From the NCBI RefSeq assembly GCF_013778505.1, contig NZ_JAAOWU010000019.1, positions 1-64,000 on the forward strand: a stretch of 64,000 nt of DNA. Direction: 5' to 3'. This DNA is from Pseudomonas sivasensis. Its GTDB lineage: Bacteria > Pseudomonadota > Gammaproteobacteria > Pseudomonadales > Pseudomonadaceae. Position numbers and translations under genes: made by a program. Each line of letters opens with the position of its first letter. Position 1 is the first letter of the stretch. The notes under the pieces are model-generated. The model ran no database searches and was not told the origin of the DNA. It saw nothing but the letters and a program-made list of their open reading frames with translations. Below, one piece after another: positions 15,710-24,246 of this stretch.

Positions 15710-16990
15710 TCAAGCCAATGTAATGTCGTGTAAAGATCGCGCGCTGTGCAGGTTAACCTCTACCGTCAGTCCCCCGGTCGGCTCGTTGCGCGCCACAATG
15801 TTGCCGCCATGCATTTGCACTGCCCTGGCCGCAATGGCCAAGCCCAGGCCAAAGCCCACGCTGGCGTCCCCTGCACCGCGCTCAAACGGGTTAAAAATGC
15901 TACGCAGCCGGCGGTTTTCGACGCCCGGCCCCTGGTCGGTGATGTGCACGCAGAGGCGGTTCCCATCGCTGCTGATCCGGGCCGACACCTGCACCGTGGT
16001 GCCAGGCCGTGTGTAGCGCACAGCGTTGCGGATCACGTTTTCGAAGCAGCGGTACAGCAATTCGCCGCTGACACAGGCAATAAATGGCGGACATGCCCCA
16101 AGGTGCACGCGGCAGCCTTTGATGCCGGCTTCGAATTGCGCATTCTCGACAATCATCCCCAGCAACTCGACGATGTCCACGGCGTCACGCTCAATGCTTT
16201 CGGGGCGCCCCTGCAGACGAGCCAGGGTGAGCAGCGCCTCGATCAGCGTGTCCATGCGCTCGGATTCGCGCTCGATGCGTTCGAGCATTTCCACGCGCGC
16301 CACATCCTGGCGCAACAACCCGATGGCGGCCTGTATGCGCGTGAGGGGTGAACGCAGCTCATGGGAGATATCGTGCAATAAGTGCTGCTGGGCCTCCACC
16401 AGCACTTTCAGTTGGTTGGCCATGCGGTCGCAGTCTTCGGCCAGGTCGACGATTTCATCTCGGCGCTTGCCCATGGCGGGCTTGACCCGGGTTTCAAAAC
16501 GCCCTTGGGCCGCGTCGCTCATGGCCCGCTTAAGATGAGCCAGGGGCCAGGCCAGGTAATACGCCATATAACCGCTGAACAACGCACTCATCAGCGTACC
16601 GATAATCAGCGGGATCTGGCGCCAGGGCCTGCCGTGATCGTCGGGGGCATGGGTGGACTTGACCGACAGCGACAGCCCTTCCTTACTGATGATTGATCGC
16701 TCATAGACCGGGTTCAGCACCGTTGAACCGGCCACCAGGTGGCCCGCGCTGTCATACACCCCAATGGCCTCGTCCGAGGGATGCTCCCACACGTTAAGCA
16801 GTTGGGTGGCCGCTTCGACACCGAATTGCTCCAGCAGTCTTTCTTCGCTGGTAAGAATGGCTTCCACGTGCGGATCACCCGCGCGAAAACTGCCCAATTC
16901 AATCACGCCGACCCCCGCCAGGAACGTCAGGCTGGTGGCCAACCAGAAGGCCAGGAACAGCTTCCAGAACAGCAGGCTGGGCTTGGTCAT
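15710..16990 (-). CDS. Sensor histidine kinase (CpxA/EnvZ-like)
   Basis: This 426-residue inner-membrane kinase has two transmembrane helices (about residues 10-30 and 126-148) around a periplasmic sensor of about 95 residues, then HAMP, the dimerisation/phosphoacceptor helix with His210 in HDISHELRSP, and an ATPase domain with the G-boxes DQGPGVENRR and GFGLGLAIA. Its start overlaps the regulator stop (ATGA). The layout is Cpx-like, and the divergent neighbour is an outer-membrane assembly protein, which would fit envelope sensing; the signal itself is unknown. Confidence 0.9.
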   Translation of the reverse strand: MTKPSLLFWKLFLAFWLATSLTFLAGVGVIELGSFRAGDPHVEAILTSEERLLEQFGVEAATQLLNVWEHPSDEAIGVYDSAGHLVAGSTVLNPVYERSIISKEGLSLSVKSTHAPDDHGRPWRQIPLIIGTLMSALFSGYMAYYLAWPLAHLKRAMSDAAQGRFETRVKPAMGKRRDEIVDLAEDCDRMANQLKVLVEAQQHLLHDISHELRSPLTRIQAAIGLLRQDVARVEMLERIERESERMDTLIEALLTLARLQGRPESIERDAVDIVELLGMIVENAQFEAGIKGCRVHLGACPPFIACVSGELLYRCFENVIRNAVRYTRPGTTVQVSARISSDGNRLCVHITDQGPGVENRRLRSIFNPFERGAGDASVGFGLGLAIAARAVQMHGGNIVARNEPTGGLTVEVNLHSARSLHDITLA

Positions 16991-17670
16991 TCGGCAATCA
17001 ACAGGTAGCCGAGGCCGCGCACACTTTGAATCCACGCCTTGGCATCCGCGCGTGGCCCGAGTTTTTGCCGAATGCTGCTGATGTGCACGTCGATACGCCG
17101 GTCGTAGCGGGTCAACGGGCAACCCAAGGCGTTCAACGACAGGTCCTTTTTACTCACCACCTGCCCGGCACTGCGGGCGAGCTCTTCGAGCAGGCTGAAC
17201 TCGGTGCTGGTCACGCCCAGCTCAACCCCTTTCCATATTGCCTGGCGCTTGCCCGGCCACAACACCAGCGAGCCGGTCTTGATCATCTCCGAGGTCGGCT
17301 GGCCGGCTGGCTGCACCCTGCGCATGATGGCGCGCAGGCGAGCGACCAACTCACCGGGTGAGCTGGGCTTGGGTACATAATCATCGGCACCTAGTTCCAG
17401 GCCGGTGATGCGGTCGATGTTGTCGCCACGGGCGGTGAGCAAGACCACCGGCACCTGGCTGACGGCGCGAATGCGCCGGAGCACCTCGATCCCCGAGCGC
17501 TGGGGCAGCATGACGTCCAGCACCACAATGCTGTAGCGCCCCGACAACGCCTCTGCTTCACCCTCCTCGCCCGTGTGCACGGCGGTCGCAGCAAATCCTT
17601 CGCGCTCCAGGTATTGGCTCAGCATTCCAGTGAGTTCCTGGTCATCGTCGACTAACAGTACGGAGATCAT
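16987..17670 (-). CDS. OmpR-family response regulator (CpxR/RstA-like)
   Basis: This 227-residue regulator has a receiver domain with acidic pocket residues 8-10, phosphoacceptor Asp52 (VVLDVMLP), Thr79 and Lys101, followed by an OmpR winged helix (about 130-225) ending RSVRGLGYLLIAE. It is the first gene of a two-gene unit with the kinase and is divergent from the BamA paralogue gene, 166 bases away. Confidence 0.92.
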   Translation of the reverse strand: MISVLLVDDDQELTGMLSQYLEREGFAATAVHTGEEGEAEALSGRYSIVVLDVMLPQRSGIEVLRRIRAVSQVPVVLLTARGDNIDRITGLELGADDYVPKPSSPGELVARLRAIMRRVQPAGQPTSEMIKTGSLVLWPGKRQAIWKGVELGVTSTEFSLLEELARSAGQVVSKKDLSLNALGCPLTRYDRRIDVHISSIRQKLGPRADAKAWIQSVRGLGYLLIAE

Positions 17671-17731
17671 CGCGAGCTCGTCAGTGGGTGGTCGCGCATT
17701 ATTGGCCCTGGCGCGTTTTTGCAGGCCAACC

Positions 17732-17746
17732 TTTACCTAACTTGAC
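17732..17746. promoter_or_regulatory. CpxR-like box between the regulator and the BamA paralogue
   Basis: TTTAC-CTAAC-TTGAC matches the reverse complement of the CpxR pattern GTAAA-N5-GTAAA with one mismatch. It lies in the divergent promoter region, so the regulator encoded at 16987-17670 could act on both sides. Motif match only. Confidence 0.35.
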
Positions 17747-17836
17747 ATTCGGTTAACCGCACCAAACGCCGCAAGCTCTTAAGCTGCCTGTTCACCCGTC
17801 CGGCTGCGCCGGCGCTGTATTCTGGAAAAGATCTTG

Positions 17837-20203
17837 ATGAATTTTTCGCGCCTGCTCTGCTCGGTTGCGCTGCTGCTCAATACCTCACTGGCGCTCGCCC
17901 AGGGTTTCAAAATCTCGGATATCCGAATCAACGGCCTGCAACGGGTCTCTGCTGGCAGTGTGTTTGGCGCATTGCCGCTGAACGTAGGCGATGAAGCGGA
18001 TGACCGGCGCCTGGTGGACTCGACCCGCGCGCTGTTCAAGACCGGGTTCTTCCAGGACATTCAACTTAGCCGCGAAGGCGACGTGCTGATTATTAATGTA
18101 GTTGAGCGGCCTTCGGTTGCCAGTATCGAGTTCGAGGGTAACAAGGCGATATCCACCGACGACCTGATGAAAGGCATGAAGCAGTCCGGCCTGGCTGAGG
18201 GCGAGATTTTCCAGCGAGCCACGCTGGAAGGCGTGCGCAACGAATTGCAGCGCCAATATGTTGCCCAGGGCCGCTACTCGGCCTCGGTCGACACTGAGGT
18301 CGTGCCCCAACCGCGCAATCGCGTGGGCGTGAAGATCAAGATAAATGAAGGCGAAGTGGCGTCGATCCAGCACATCAATGTGGTGGGCAATACAGCATTC
18401 CCGGATGAAGCACTGATCGACCAGTTCACGCTCAAGACCAGCAACTGGCTGTCATTTTTCAAGAACGACGATAAATACGCTCGGGAAAAACTCTCCGGCG
18501 ACCTCGAACGGCTGCGCTCCTACTACCTGGACCGTGGGTATATCAACATGGATATCGCCTCGACCCAAGTCTCCATGACCCCGGACAAAAAACACGTGTA
18601 TATCACCGTGAACATCCAGGAAGGTCAGAAATACAGGGTCCGTTCGGTGAAGCTGAGTGGTGAGCTGAAGGTGCCTGAGGATCAGGTCAATTCGCTGCTG
18701 CTGGTACAAAAGGGCCAGGTGTTTTCGCGCAAGTTGATGACCACCACTTCGGAGCTGATCACCCGTCGCCTGGGAAACGAGGGCTATACGTTCGCCAACG
18801 TCAACGGCGTTCCGCAGGTGCATGAGGAAGATCATACGGTTGACGTTACCTTCAGCGTCGACCCCGGCAAGCGGGCTTACGTCAATCGGATCAACTTCCG
18901 TGGCAACACCAAGACAGACGATAAGGTGCTGCGCCGTGAGATGCGCCAGATGGAAGGTGGCTGGGCGTCAACCTACTTAATCGACCAATCCAAAGTGCGC
19001 CTTGACCGTCTGGGCTTCTTCAAGGAAGTGAACGTGGAAACGCCGGCGGTGGCCGGTGTGGATGACCAACTGGACGTGAACTACGCCGTGGAAGAACAGG
19101 CGTCTGGATCGATTACCGCCAGTGTCGGCTTTGCCCAAAGTTCGGGCCTGATCCTCGGCGGCTCGATCAGCCAGAGCAACTTCCTGGGCACCGGTAATTA
19201 CGCCAGCCTGGGGCTGACCCGCTCGTCGTACCAGAGCAAATACAACATCGGTTTTACCGACCCCTATTTCACTCCCGACGGCGTGAGCCTGGGCTACAAC
19301 GCGTTCTACAGCAAGACTGACTACAACGACTACTACGATGATGGCGTTTCCTATTACGCAATCAATAGCTTTGGCCTTGGCACAACCCTGGGCTACCCGA
19401 TCAACGAAACCTCTCGCCTGAGTTTTGGCCTCACGGCGCAACACGACAGCATTGAACCGGGCACCTACAGCGCAGACGAGATCTACGACTTCGTCGACCG
19501 CGAAGGCAAGGAGTTCACCAACTTCAAGGCCAACCTGGGCTGGTCGGAATCGACGCTGAATAAGGGTGTACTGGCCACCCGCGGACACTCACAGAACCTC
19601 AACGTGATGGTGACAGTGCCCGGCAGCGACCTGAGCTTCTACAAGATCGACTACTCGGGGCAGACCTTCCTGCCTATCACCAACAGCACGTCGCTTCGCT
19701 TCCATACCAAGCTTGGCTACGGCGGCGGCTATGGCTCGACCGATAGCCTGCCCTTCTACGAAACCTACACGGCAGGCGGCGAAGGTAGTGTGCGTGGTTT
19801 TGAAAGTGGCACCCTCGGCCCACGCAACACCCCGGCCACCGGCGCCTACTCCAGCGCCGGCCAGGCGTACTACACCGACCGCGACACCGAGGCTTTGGGC
19901 GGCAATATCCTGATAACCGGCGGGGCGGAATACCTGTTCCCGGTGCCGTTTATCAAAGACAACAAATCCGTACGGACCTCAGTGTTCTGGGATGTAGGCA
20001 CGGTGTATTCGGACAAGTGCTACCTCAGCACCACCCAGGGCTGTGGCAGCGTGGATTTGAGCCAGATGGCCAGCTCGGTAGGCGTGGGCGTGACGTGGTA
20101 CAGCCCTTTGGGGCCGCTGAGTGTGAACTTGGCGTATCCGATTCGAACGCCGGAGAATGCGGATAAGCAGGTGTTCCAGTTTTCCATGGGGCAAACGTTT
20201 TGA
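17837..20203 (+). CDS. BamA-family outer-membrane assembly protein (Omp85), likely a paralogue
   Basis: This 788-residue protein has a signal peptide (residues 1-20, ending SLALAQ), five POTRA-like repeats (about 21-420; the first opens ISDIRINGLQRVSAGSVFGA), and a 16-strand Omp85 barrel (about 430-788) with the diagnostic lid-loop motif VRGFESGTLGP and a terminal phenylalanine. BamA inserts barrel proteins into the outer membrane. The main Pseudomonas bamA normally sits between rseP and the ompH/lpxD genes; here none of those is present and a two-component system is next door, so this is probably an accessory copy. ATG at 17837 follows a GGAAAAG site; a TTG 3 bases upstream is less likely. 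Confidence 0.92.
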   Translation: MNFSRLLCSVALLLNTSLALAQGFKISDIRINGLQRVSAGSVFGALPLNVGDEADDRRLVDSTRALFKTGFFQDIQLSREGDVLIINVVERPSVASIEFEGNKAISTDDLMKGMKQSGLAEGEIFQRATLEGVRNELQRQYVAQGRYSASVDTEVVPQPRNRVGVKIKINEGEVASIQHINVVGNTAFPDEALIDQFTLKTSNWLSFFKNDDKYAREKLSGDLERLRSYYLDRGYINMDIASTQVSMTPDKKHVYITVNIQEGQKYRVRSVKLSGELKVPEDQVNSLLLVQKGQVFSRKLMTTTSELITRRLGNEGYTFANVNGVPQVHEEDHTVDVTFSVDPGKRAYVNRINFRGNTKTDDKVLRREMRQMEGGWASTYLIDQSKVRLDRLGFFKEVNVETPAVAGVDDQLDVNYAVEEQASGSITASVGFAQSSGLILGGSISQSNFLGTGNYASLGLTRSSYQSKYNIGFTDPYFTPDGVSLGYNAFYSKTDYNDYYDDGVSYYAINSFGLGTTLGYPINETSRLSFGLTAQHDSIEPGTYSADEIYDFVDREGKEFTNFKANLGWSESTLNKGVLATRGHSQNLNVMVTVPGSDLSFYKIDYSGQTFLPITNSTSLRFHTKLGYGGGYGSTDSLPFYETYTAGGEGSVRGFESGTLGPRNTPATGAYSSAGQAYYTDRDTEALGGNILITGGAEYLFPVPFIKDNKSVRTSVFWDVGTVYSDKCYLSTTQGCGSVDLSQMASSVGVGVTWYSPLGPLSVNLAYPIRTPENADKQVFQFSMGQTF

Positions 20204-20342
20204 TACCTGCGCGTTAGGCCTGATTGAGCTTCTCCTTCGCCGAGATGGATGCGCCGGATATGGGAAATTTTTCCAGCCCAGCAAAATCACCGCGCCTGCG
20301 CTGCTACCCTGGGCTGATTAAACAAAAGGGGCGCGACGACGA

Positions 20343-20669
20343 ATGGACTCATGGAAGGCAGCAACCATCGCAGGCCTGGCGTTATTTGCCACTCAAGCGA
20401 TGGCAGGAGAGATCAAGAAACCCGGCGACCGCGCCATGTTCTGGACGACATCGGGGCCCACCTTCTTCAGCTCCTTCGCCAGTGATGCGACAAGCCATCC
20501 CAGCAAATATTTCGGCGCCGCCAAGGCCGACGCACTGGCGTTTATCGGTTCAGAGGGCGAGATCCGCGGCGCCCAGTTTGAGCAGGCTTCCAGGTACTAT
20601 CACTCGACCTACAGCCCACCGTTCATGCCTGATATGCAATTAGCACAGGTCATCGCCACAACGTACTGA
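20343..20669 (+). CDS. DUF2388-type small exported protein
   Basis: This 108-residue protein has a signal peptide (residues 1-21, ending ATQAMA) and the DUF2388 signature pattern KADALAFIGSEGEIRGAQFE at about residues 61-80. The family is largely confined to Pseudomonas and is exported; its function is unknown. The tail (about 85-108) differs from typical members. It is the last gene before the tRNA-Pro-associated remnant element. Confidence 0.75.
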   Translation: MDSWKAATIAGLALFATQAMAGEIKKPGDRAMFWTTSGPTFFSSFASDATSHPSKYFGAAKADALAFIGSEGEIRGAQFEQASRYYHSTYSPPFMPDMQLAQVIATTY

Positions 20670-20737
20670 GCGAAGCTCTCGGTATAGCGCTAAGCGGTGA
20701 TGGACGAGGTTTGCTGCCGAGTAAGAAATTCATGCAT

Positions 20738-20766
20738 GAAAAAGCCCAAGTGTTTCCACTTGGGCT
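20738..20766 (-). terminator. Rho-independent terminator, original tRNA-Pro side
   Basis: AGCCCAAGTG and CACTTGGGCT pair around TTTC, and on the minus strand TTTTTC follows. It lies just beyond the duplicated 3' end of tRNA-Pro at 20782-20827 and is probably the ancestral terminator of the tRNA, now separated from it by the inserted element. Confidence 0.8.
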
Positions 20767-20781
20767 AAGTCATTGAATTAT

Positions 20782-20827
20782 ATGGTCGGTACGGAGTGAT
20801 TCGAACACTCGTCCCCTAGCACCCCAT
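20782..20827 (-). repeat. 46-bp partial copy of the tRNA-Pro(GGG) 3' end (att site)
   Basis: This segment matches 23722-23767, the 3' portion of the tRNA-Pro gene from the anticodon arm to CCA, with 2 mismatches in 46. It is the duplicated attachment site left by site-specific integration into the tRNA gene. The 5' half of the tRNA is absent, so it is not a functional gene. Confidence 0.9.
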
Positions 20828-21177
20828 CTCCTTTTTCATACTTCTTGAAAGCTTCCAAAGTTTCACTCTGGATTTTTCCAAGCGAGTATTTACTTGAGCT
20901 CCAGCGGTGTTCTGCTCTAAGTGAGTCCAGTAACGTCCATCAAGAGCCGGCGTTTTTGTGGGGGGAAAAGTAGGGGGAGTCCGTTTCATCGCCAAAATCA
21001 CCATAAAGGACTCGAGTCGCTGACCGCCAATGATGCCGGCCGGGATCCTCAGGAAGGATGGCAATCCGAGCCGTTCTTTTCATACCAGTCGAATGAGCAG
21101 CAAGACCAAGAGCACGTTCAATACGGTAAGCACACTCAGTCCCGCAAGCACACCGCCAGCGCCCCAGGTCTGCAACA

Positions 21178-21873
21178 GGTATCAAGCAAGAACTCGGTAT
21201 GCCCAAGCTGAACGTACGGTACAACCTGGTGACATCACAGACGCGTATCCCACTGGTGCAAAACGGCACTGTGGACCTGGAGTGCGGCTCCACAACCAAT
21301 ACCGCCGAGAGAGCTCGGCAGGTCGACTTCTCGGTCGGCATTTTTGAAGCCAGCACCCGCCTGTTGGTCAGGAAGGATTCGGTTTACAAGGACTTTCAAG
21401 ATCTCAACGGCAAGAACGTAGTGACTACTGCTGGCAGCACTGCCGAGCGGATGCTCAAGGTCATGAATGCCGAGAAAAAGATGAACATGAACGTAATCTC
21501 TGCCAAAGACATTGGCGAGTCTTACCAAATGCTCGAGTCCGGCCGCGCCATTGCGTTTATGCAGGACGACGCATTGCTGGCGGGCGAGATGGCCAAGGCG
21601 AAGAAACCGGAAGATTGGGTGGTGACTGGCACCCCGCAATCCAACGAAATCTATGGTTGCACAATGCGTCGGGGTGATCCGGATCTCAAAAAAGTCGTGG
21701 ATGACTCGATCAAGTCACTTTTTGTCTCGGATGAAATCAACGCCATCTACGGTAAATGGTTTACTCAGCCCATCCCTCCCAAAGGCTTGAATCTCAAATT
21801 CCCCATGAGCGCAGAGCTCAAAACAATCATCGCCCAACCCAACGACCAACCGGCGCCGGAAAAGGCTCTTTAA
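21178..21873 (+). pseudogene. Truncated glutamate/aspartate binding protein (GltI-like)
   Basis: The frame encodes the C-terminal three quarters of a periplasmic glutamate/aspartate binding protein: YNLVTSQTRIPLVQNGTVDL, ECGSTTNTAERARQVDFS and GKWFTQPIPPKGLNLKFPM are typical GltI blocks. The usual first 80 or so residues, including the signal peptide, are missing; family-like sequence begins near 21178 (GIKQELGMPK). Without a signal it could not reach the periplasm, so it is probably a non-functional fragment captured by the element. An internal ATG at 21199 could still allow translation. Confidence 0.75.
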
Positions 21874-21983
21874 GGGCCGTCGCGTCGTTGAGTGCGAAGA
21901 CGGTCATCGAATGACGGCAGCCGACTGCAAGGCTGCTGCCCGATCGTCTCTATGAGAGTGCATCGAGCTATCAACGACCGAGC

Positions 21984-22499
21984 TCAGATAGTGCGTTTGC
22001 TTTTATGGATATCTCGAAGTGCATGCCACGCCAAGTAGAAGACACCCGTGCGTCCGCAGAACAAGCCGACCGTAAACCCTGATGCGGCACCAGCAAGGGC
22101 GAGCATTCCCACAGTGGCCGAGAATTCTGGATGTACGGCAGCTTGATAACCGATGAAGTATTTCACGGCAAAAAAGAGAAGCGAGATACCAAGAACTTTC
22201 CATGTCCCAGGAACGATCAGGTGCTTGCCCTCCTCGTCCAAAGTCAGTCCGCGTCGAGGAAATAGTGCAAATGCGACTAAGCCACCTAAAAGCATTCCCG
22301 TGACCCAACTGCCCACGGTCAACTCAACGCGGTCCGCGTAGCTGAGAGAAAGGAGTGACCAGACCACCAAAACAACCGGTGTGATGATCAGCGACCGCTG
22401 ACTTTCACGACTGGTTTTCCTGGCACTCAAACCGTAGTAGCAGACCAAGAGAAATGCGCCGTAAACCCACAGTGGCGTGCCTTCCAGAGCATCGAGCAT
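21984..22499 (-). CDS. Small integral membrane protein (DUF6622-like)
   Basis: This 171-residue protein has about five hydrophobic segments (near residues 10-27, 38-55, 65-83, 100-118 and 128-150). The opening MLDALEGTPLWVYGAFLLVC resembles a family of small Pseudomonas membrane proteins (DUF6622). Function unknown. It lies on the minus strand inside the tRNA-Pro element, facing the GltI fragment, and is probably intact cargo. Confidence 0.65.
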   Translation of the reverse strand: MLDALEGTPLWVYGAFLLVCYYGLSARKTSRESQRSLIITPVVLVVWSLLSLSYADRVELTVGSWVTGMLLGGLVAFALFPRRGLTLDEEGKHLIVPGTWKVLGISLLFFAVKYFIGYQAAVHPEFSATVGMLALAGAASGFTVGLFCGRTGVFYLAWHALRDIHKSKRTI

Positions 22500-22717
22500 T
22501 GTTCAGCTTCCTTGCCAAAGTTTATTGCCGGATGCTGGCACAGCCTCAGATACGTTGCCACTTATTTGAAATAAGACGAGCCCCCTCAAGAAGCGATATT
22601 CCGGCCCCTTCCCCACCTCTAATACGTCAGCACTCCTCCCCCGCGCCCATCGGCAACCAGCGGGAGGCATGAGTGTTGACGAATACAGGTGAACAACCCG
22701 CCACCTTGGAGGCGACC

Positions 22718-23155
22718 ATGAACGCAGCATTGAAGATTTGCCAGGAGCGTTTCGACGCTAAGTTGCCTCCAGAGGTCAGCGACGCGAATCCGGAACAGGA
22801 GTGGCTTGAACATTCTGCGGAACAGTTGGTGTATGGCATGGACATCAAGTGGAAGCGTCGCCACGGCCAACCGCAGGTGGTGACGTTTGATCGGTAGTGC
22901 ACTTACCTGCAGGGCATCCTGAATCAGCGCCAGATCGACGGCCTGGACGAGCGTGATTCGTTCGCTCGACTGTTCCTTTCCTCGATCCTTGGCAGTCAGG
23001 CGGATTCACGCGGGCACGCTGCGGAACTGATGGGCGAATAGCGTCCCATCGAAGCCGCGGAACGAATCGCCATGGATTTGCTCAGGCCCTACGCCTTTGA
23101 CGCGGTTGCAGCAGAACGGGAAGAGCTCGAAGACGACGTGGATGGCAACCTATGA
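22718..23155 (+). pseudogene. Phage-type reading frame interrupted by two TAG codons
   Basis: From the ATG at 22718 (preceded by GGAGG) one frame runs to a TGA at 23153, but is broken by TAG at 22895-22897 and at 23039-23041. The sequence continues as plausible protein on both sides of each stop (before the first: WKRRHGQPQVVTFDR; around the second: AAELMGE, stop, RPIEAAERIAMDLL). TGG-to-TAG change would explain the second. The first 59 codons alone could still be translated. It resembles small proteins of unknown function found near integrases in Pseudomonas prophages. Confidence 0.6.
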
Positions 23156-23328
23156 GCGCTCACATCCTTATCGACGACGCGCTCGAAATCCTCAAGCACG
23201 CTGCAAGCACTCAGGAAGAGGCGGTAATTGTTCAGCGGATGATCACTCAGTTCCTCGTTGATCAGTCGCTAACTCTCAAAGAATTCGACCACTACTGCGC
23301 ACGCCTCGCCCTACTTGGTGCACCGTAA
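23152..23328 (+). CDS. Small open frame, 58 codons, remnant phage-type gene
   Basis: The ATG overlaps the TGA of the preceding interrupted frame (ATGA), as in a compact phage operon, and the frame encodes MSAHILIDDALEILKHAAS and onwards to ARLALLGAP. Function unknown. Its end coincides with the beginning of the integrase fragment, so its last residues may be a deletion junction rather than the natural terminus. Confidence 0.5.
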   Translation: MSAHILIDDALEILKHAASTQEEAVIVQRMITQFLVDQSLTLKEFDHYCARLALLGAP

Positions 23329-23644
23329 ACCAGATCGGCTGAAACAGAAGCAAGCACAGACAAAGGACCACTGGACGAAGGTTGAGGAGCGGTATTTGAC
23401 GCGAGCATTCAAGGAGGCCAGGGAGGCGGCGAATTGCTACGCGGGATGGAAGGAAGAGGAAATGCCGGGCTTTCACGAAGTGCGAGCGCTGTCGCTGCAC
23501 CTGTACAAGAAAGCCGGAAAGGATGGGCAAAAGATCGCTGGCCATGCGAGCGAGGGCATGACCAAAAACTACCAGCGGGACCATGAGGAAATCATCTGGT
23601 CAGAGGCGATTCCGGACCTGAATATCAGCGAAATCACTGTGTAG
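23315..23644 (+). pseudogene. Tyrosine recombinase (phage integrase), C-terminal fragment
   Basis: About 105 residues of a tyrosine recombinase catalytic domain remain. The second catalytic Arg is in FHEVRALS, the box-II His in GHASEGMT, and the nucleophile Tyr in TKNYQRD. The N-terminal arm-binding and core-binding domains and the first catalytic Arg are gone, so it cannot be active. It lies about 80 bases from the intact tRNA-Pro, the normal position for an integrase of a tRNA-targeted element. Confidence 0.85.
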
Positions 23645-23668
23645 TTTTGCGCCAGTTTTGCGCAGGCA

Positions 23669-23695
23669 CAAAAAAGCCGATCTATCTGATCGGCT
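23669..23695 (-). terminator. Terminator downstream of tRNA-Pro(GGG)
   Basis: AGCCGATC and GATCGGCT pair around TATCT and on the minus strand are followed by TTTTTT. It ends the tRNA-Pro transcript. It was probably brought by the element, because the second terminator at 20738 flanks the other att copy. Confidence 0.8.
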
Positions 23696-23722
23696 CAAGT
23701 GTCTGATATTACTCAGGAATAA

Positions 23723-23799
23723 TGGTCGGGACGGAGTGATTCGAACACTCGACCCCTAGCACCCCATGCTAGTGCGCTACCGGACTGCGCTACGCCCCG
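23723..23799 (-). tRNA. tRNA-Pro(GGG)
   Basis: A 77-base cloverleaf with CCA encoded at 23723-23725. The acceptor stem CGGGGCG/CGTCCCG has one G-U pair, the anticodon loop ATGGGGT between CTAGC and GCTAG gives anticodon GGG, and the T arm is GAGTG TTCGAAT CACTC. It is the integration target of the adjacent element, whose att sequence restored the 3' half. Confidence 0.95.
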
Positions 23800-23889
23800 A
23801 CTAGGCGTTTTACTGGATTCGCTTCTGAACGAAGCGATCAGGAATATACCGCAAGCTTTTGAAATGTGGAAGTATTTTAAAAGCCTGTA

Positions 23890-24246
23890 TTACTTCTTCA
23901 AAACCACCAGCACATCTTCGAGTTCGGAGATCATCTGGCGAATCATTTGCTTGTATTGGGTGGTATCGTCTTTGGCCTCATCACCGGACATGCGCTGGCG
24001 AGCGCCGCTGATGGTGAACCCCTGGTCGTACAGCAACGCGCGGATCTGTCGGATCATCAGCACATCCTGGCGCTGATAATACCGACGGTTCCCAGTGCGT
24101 TTGACGGGGTTAAGTTGAGGAAACTCCTGCTCCCAGTAGCGCAACACATGCGGTTTTACCGCACAGAGCTCGCTGACTTCACCAATGGTGAAGTAGCGTT
24201 TGCCTGGGATGACGGGTAGCTCGTCGTTATGACTTGGTTCCAGCAT
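23890..24246 (-). CDS. MerR family transcriptional regulator downstream of ihfA
   Basis: This 118-residue protein has a MerR winged helix (about residues 16-85: RYFTIGEVSELCAVKPHVLR, NRRYYQRQDVLMIRQI) and a short C-terminal coiled coil, without metal-binding cysteines. It overlaps the end of ihfA by 20 bases, a position conserved in Pseudomonas; its target is not known to me. The start at 24246 follows a GAGG site; an ATG 9 bases upstream is possible. Confidence 0.9.
   Translation of the reverse strand: MLEPSHNDELPVIPGKRYFTIGEVSELCAVKPHVLRYWEQEFPQLNPVKRTGNRRYYQRQDVLMIRQIRALLYDQGFTISGARQRMSGDEAKDDTTQYKQMIRQMISELEDVLVVLKK

Larger units (their letters stand above)
20782..23767. mobile_element. 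Decayed integrative element at tRNA-Pro(GGG)
   Basis: About 2.9 kb are bounded by direct repeats of the tRNA-Pro 3' end. Inside are an N-terminally truncated GltI-like gene, a membrane protein gene, a phage-type reading frame broken by two TAG codons, a small open frame and the C-terminal third of a tyrosine recombinase next to the intact tRNA. The stretch 20828-21177 holds no gene I can support. The absence of a complete integrase shows the element can no longer move on its own. Confidence 0.85.

Noticed and set aside
20782..20827. Second functional tRNA-Pro
   Set aside because: Only the 3' 46 bases are present, with two changes; the D arm and acceptor 5' strand are missing. It is the duplicated att site.
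20816..21356. Short minus-strand open frames inside the tRNA-Pro element
   Set aside because: They lack ribosome sites, overlap the att copy or the GltI fragment, and have no recognisable sequence.
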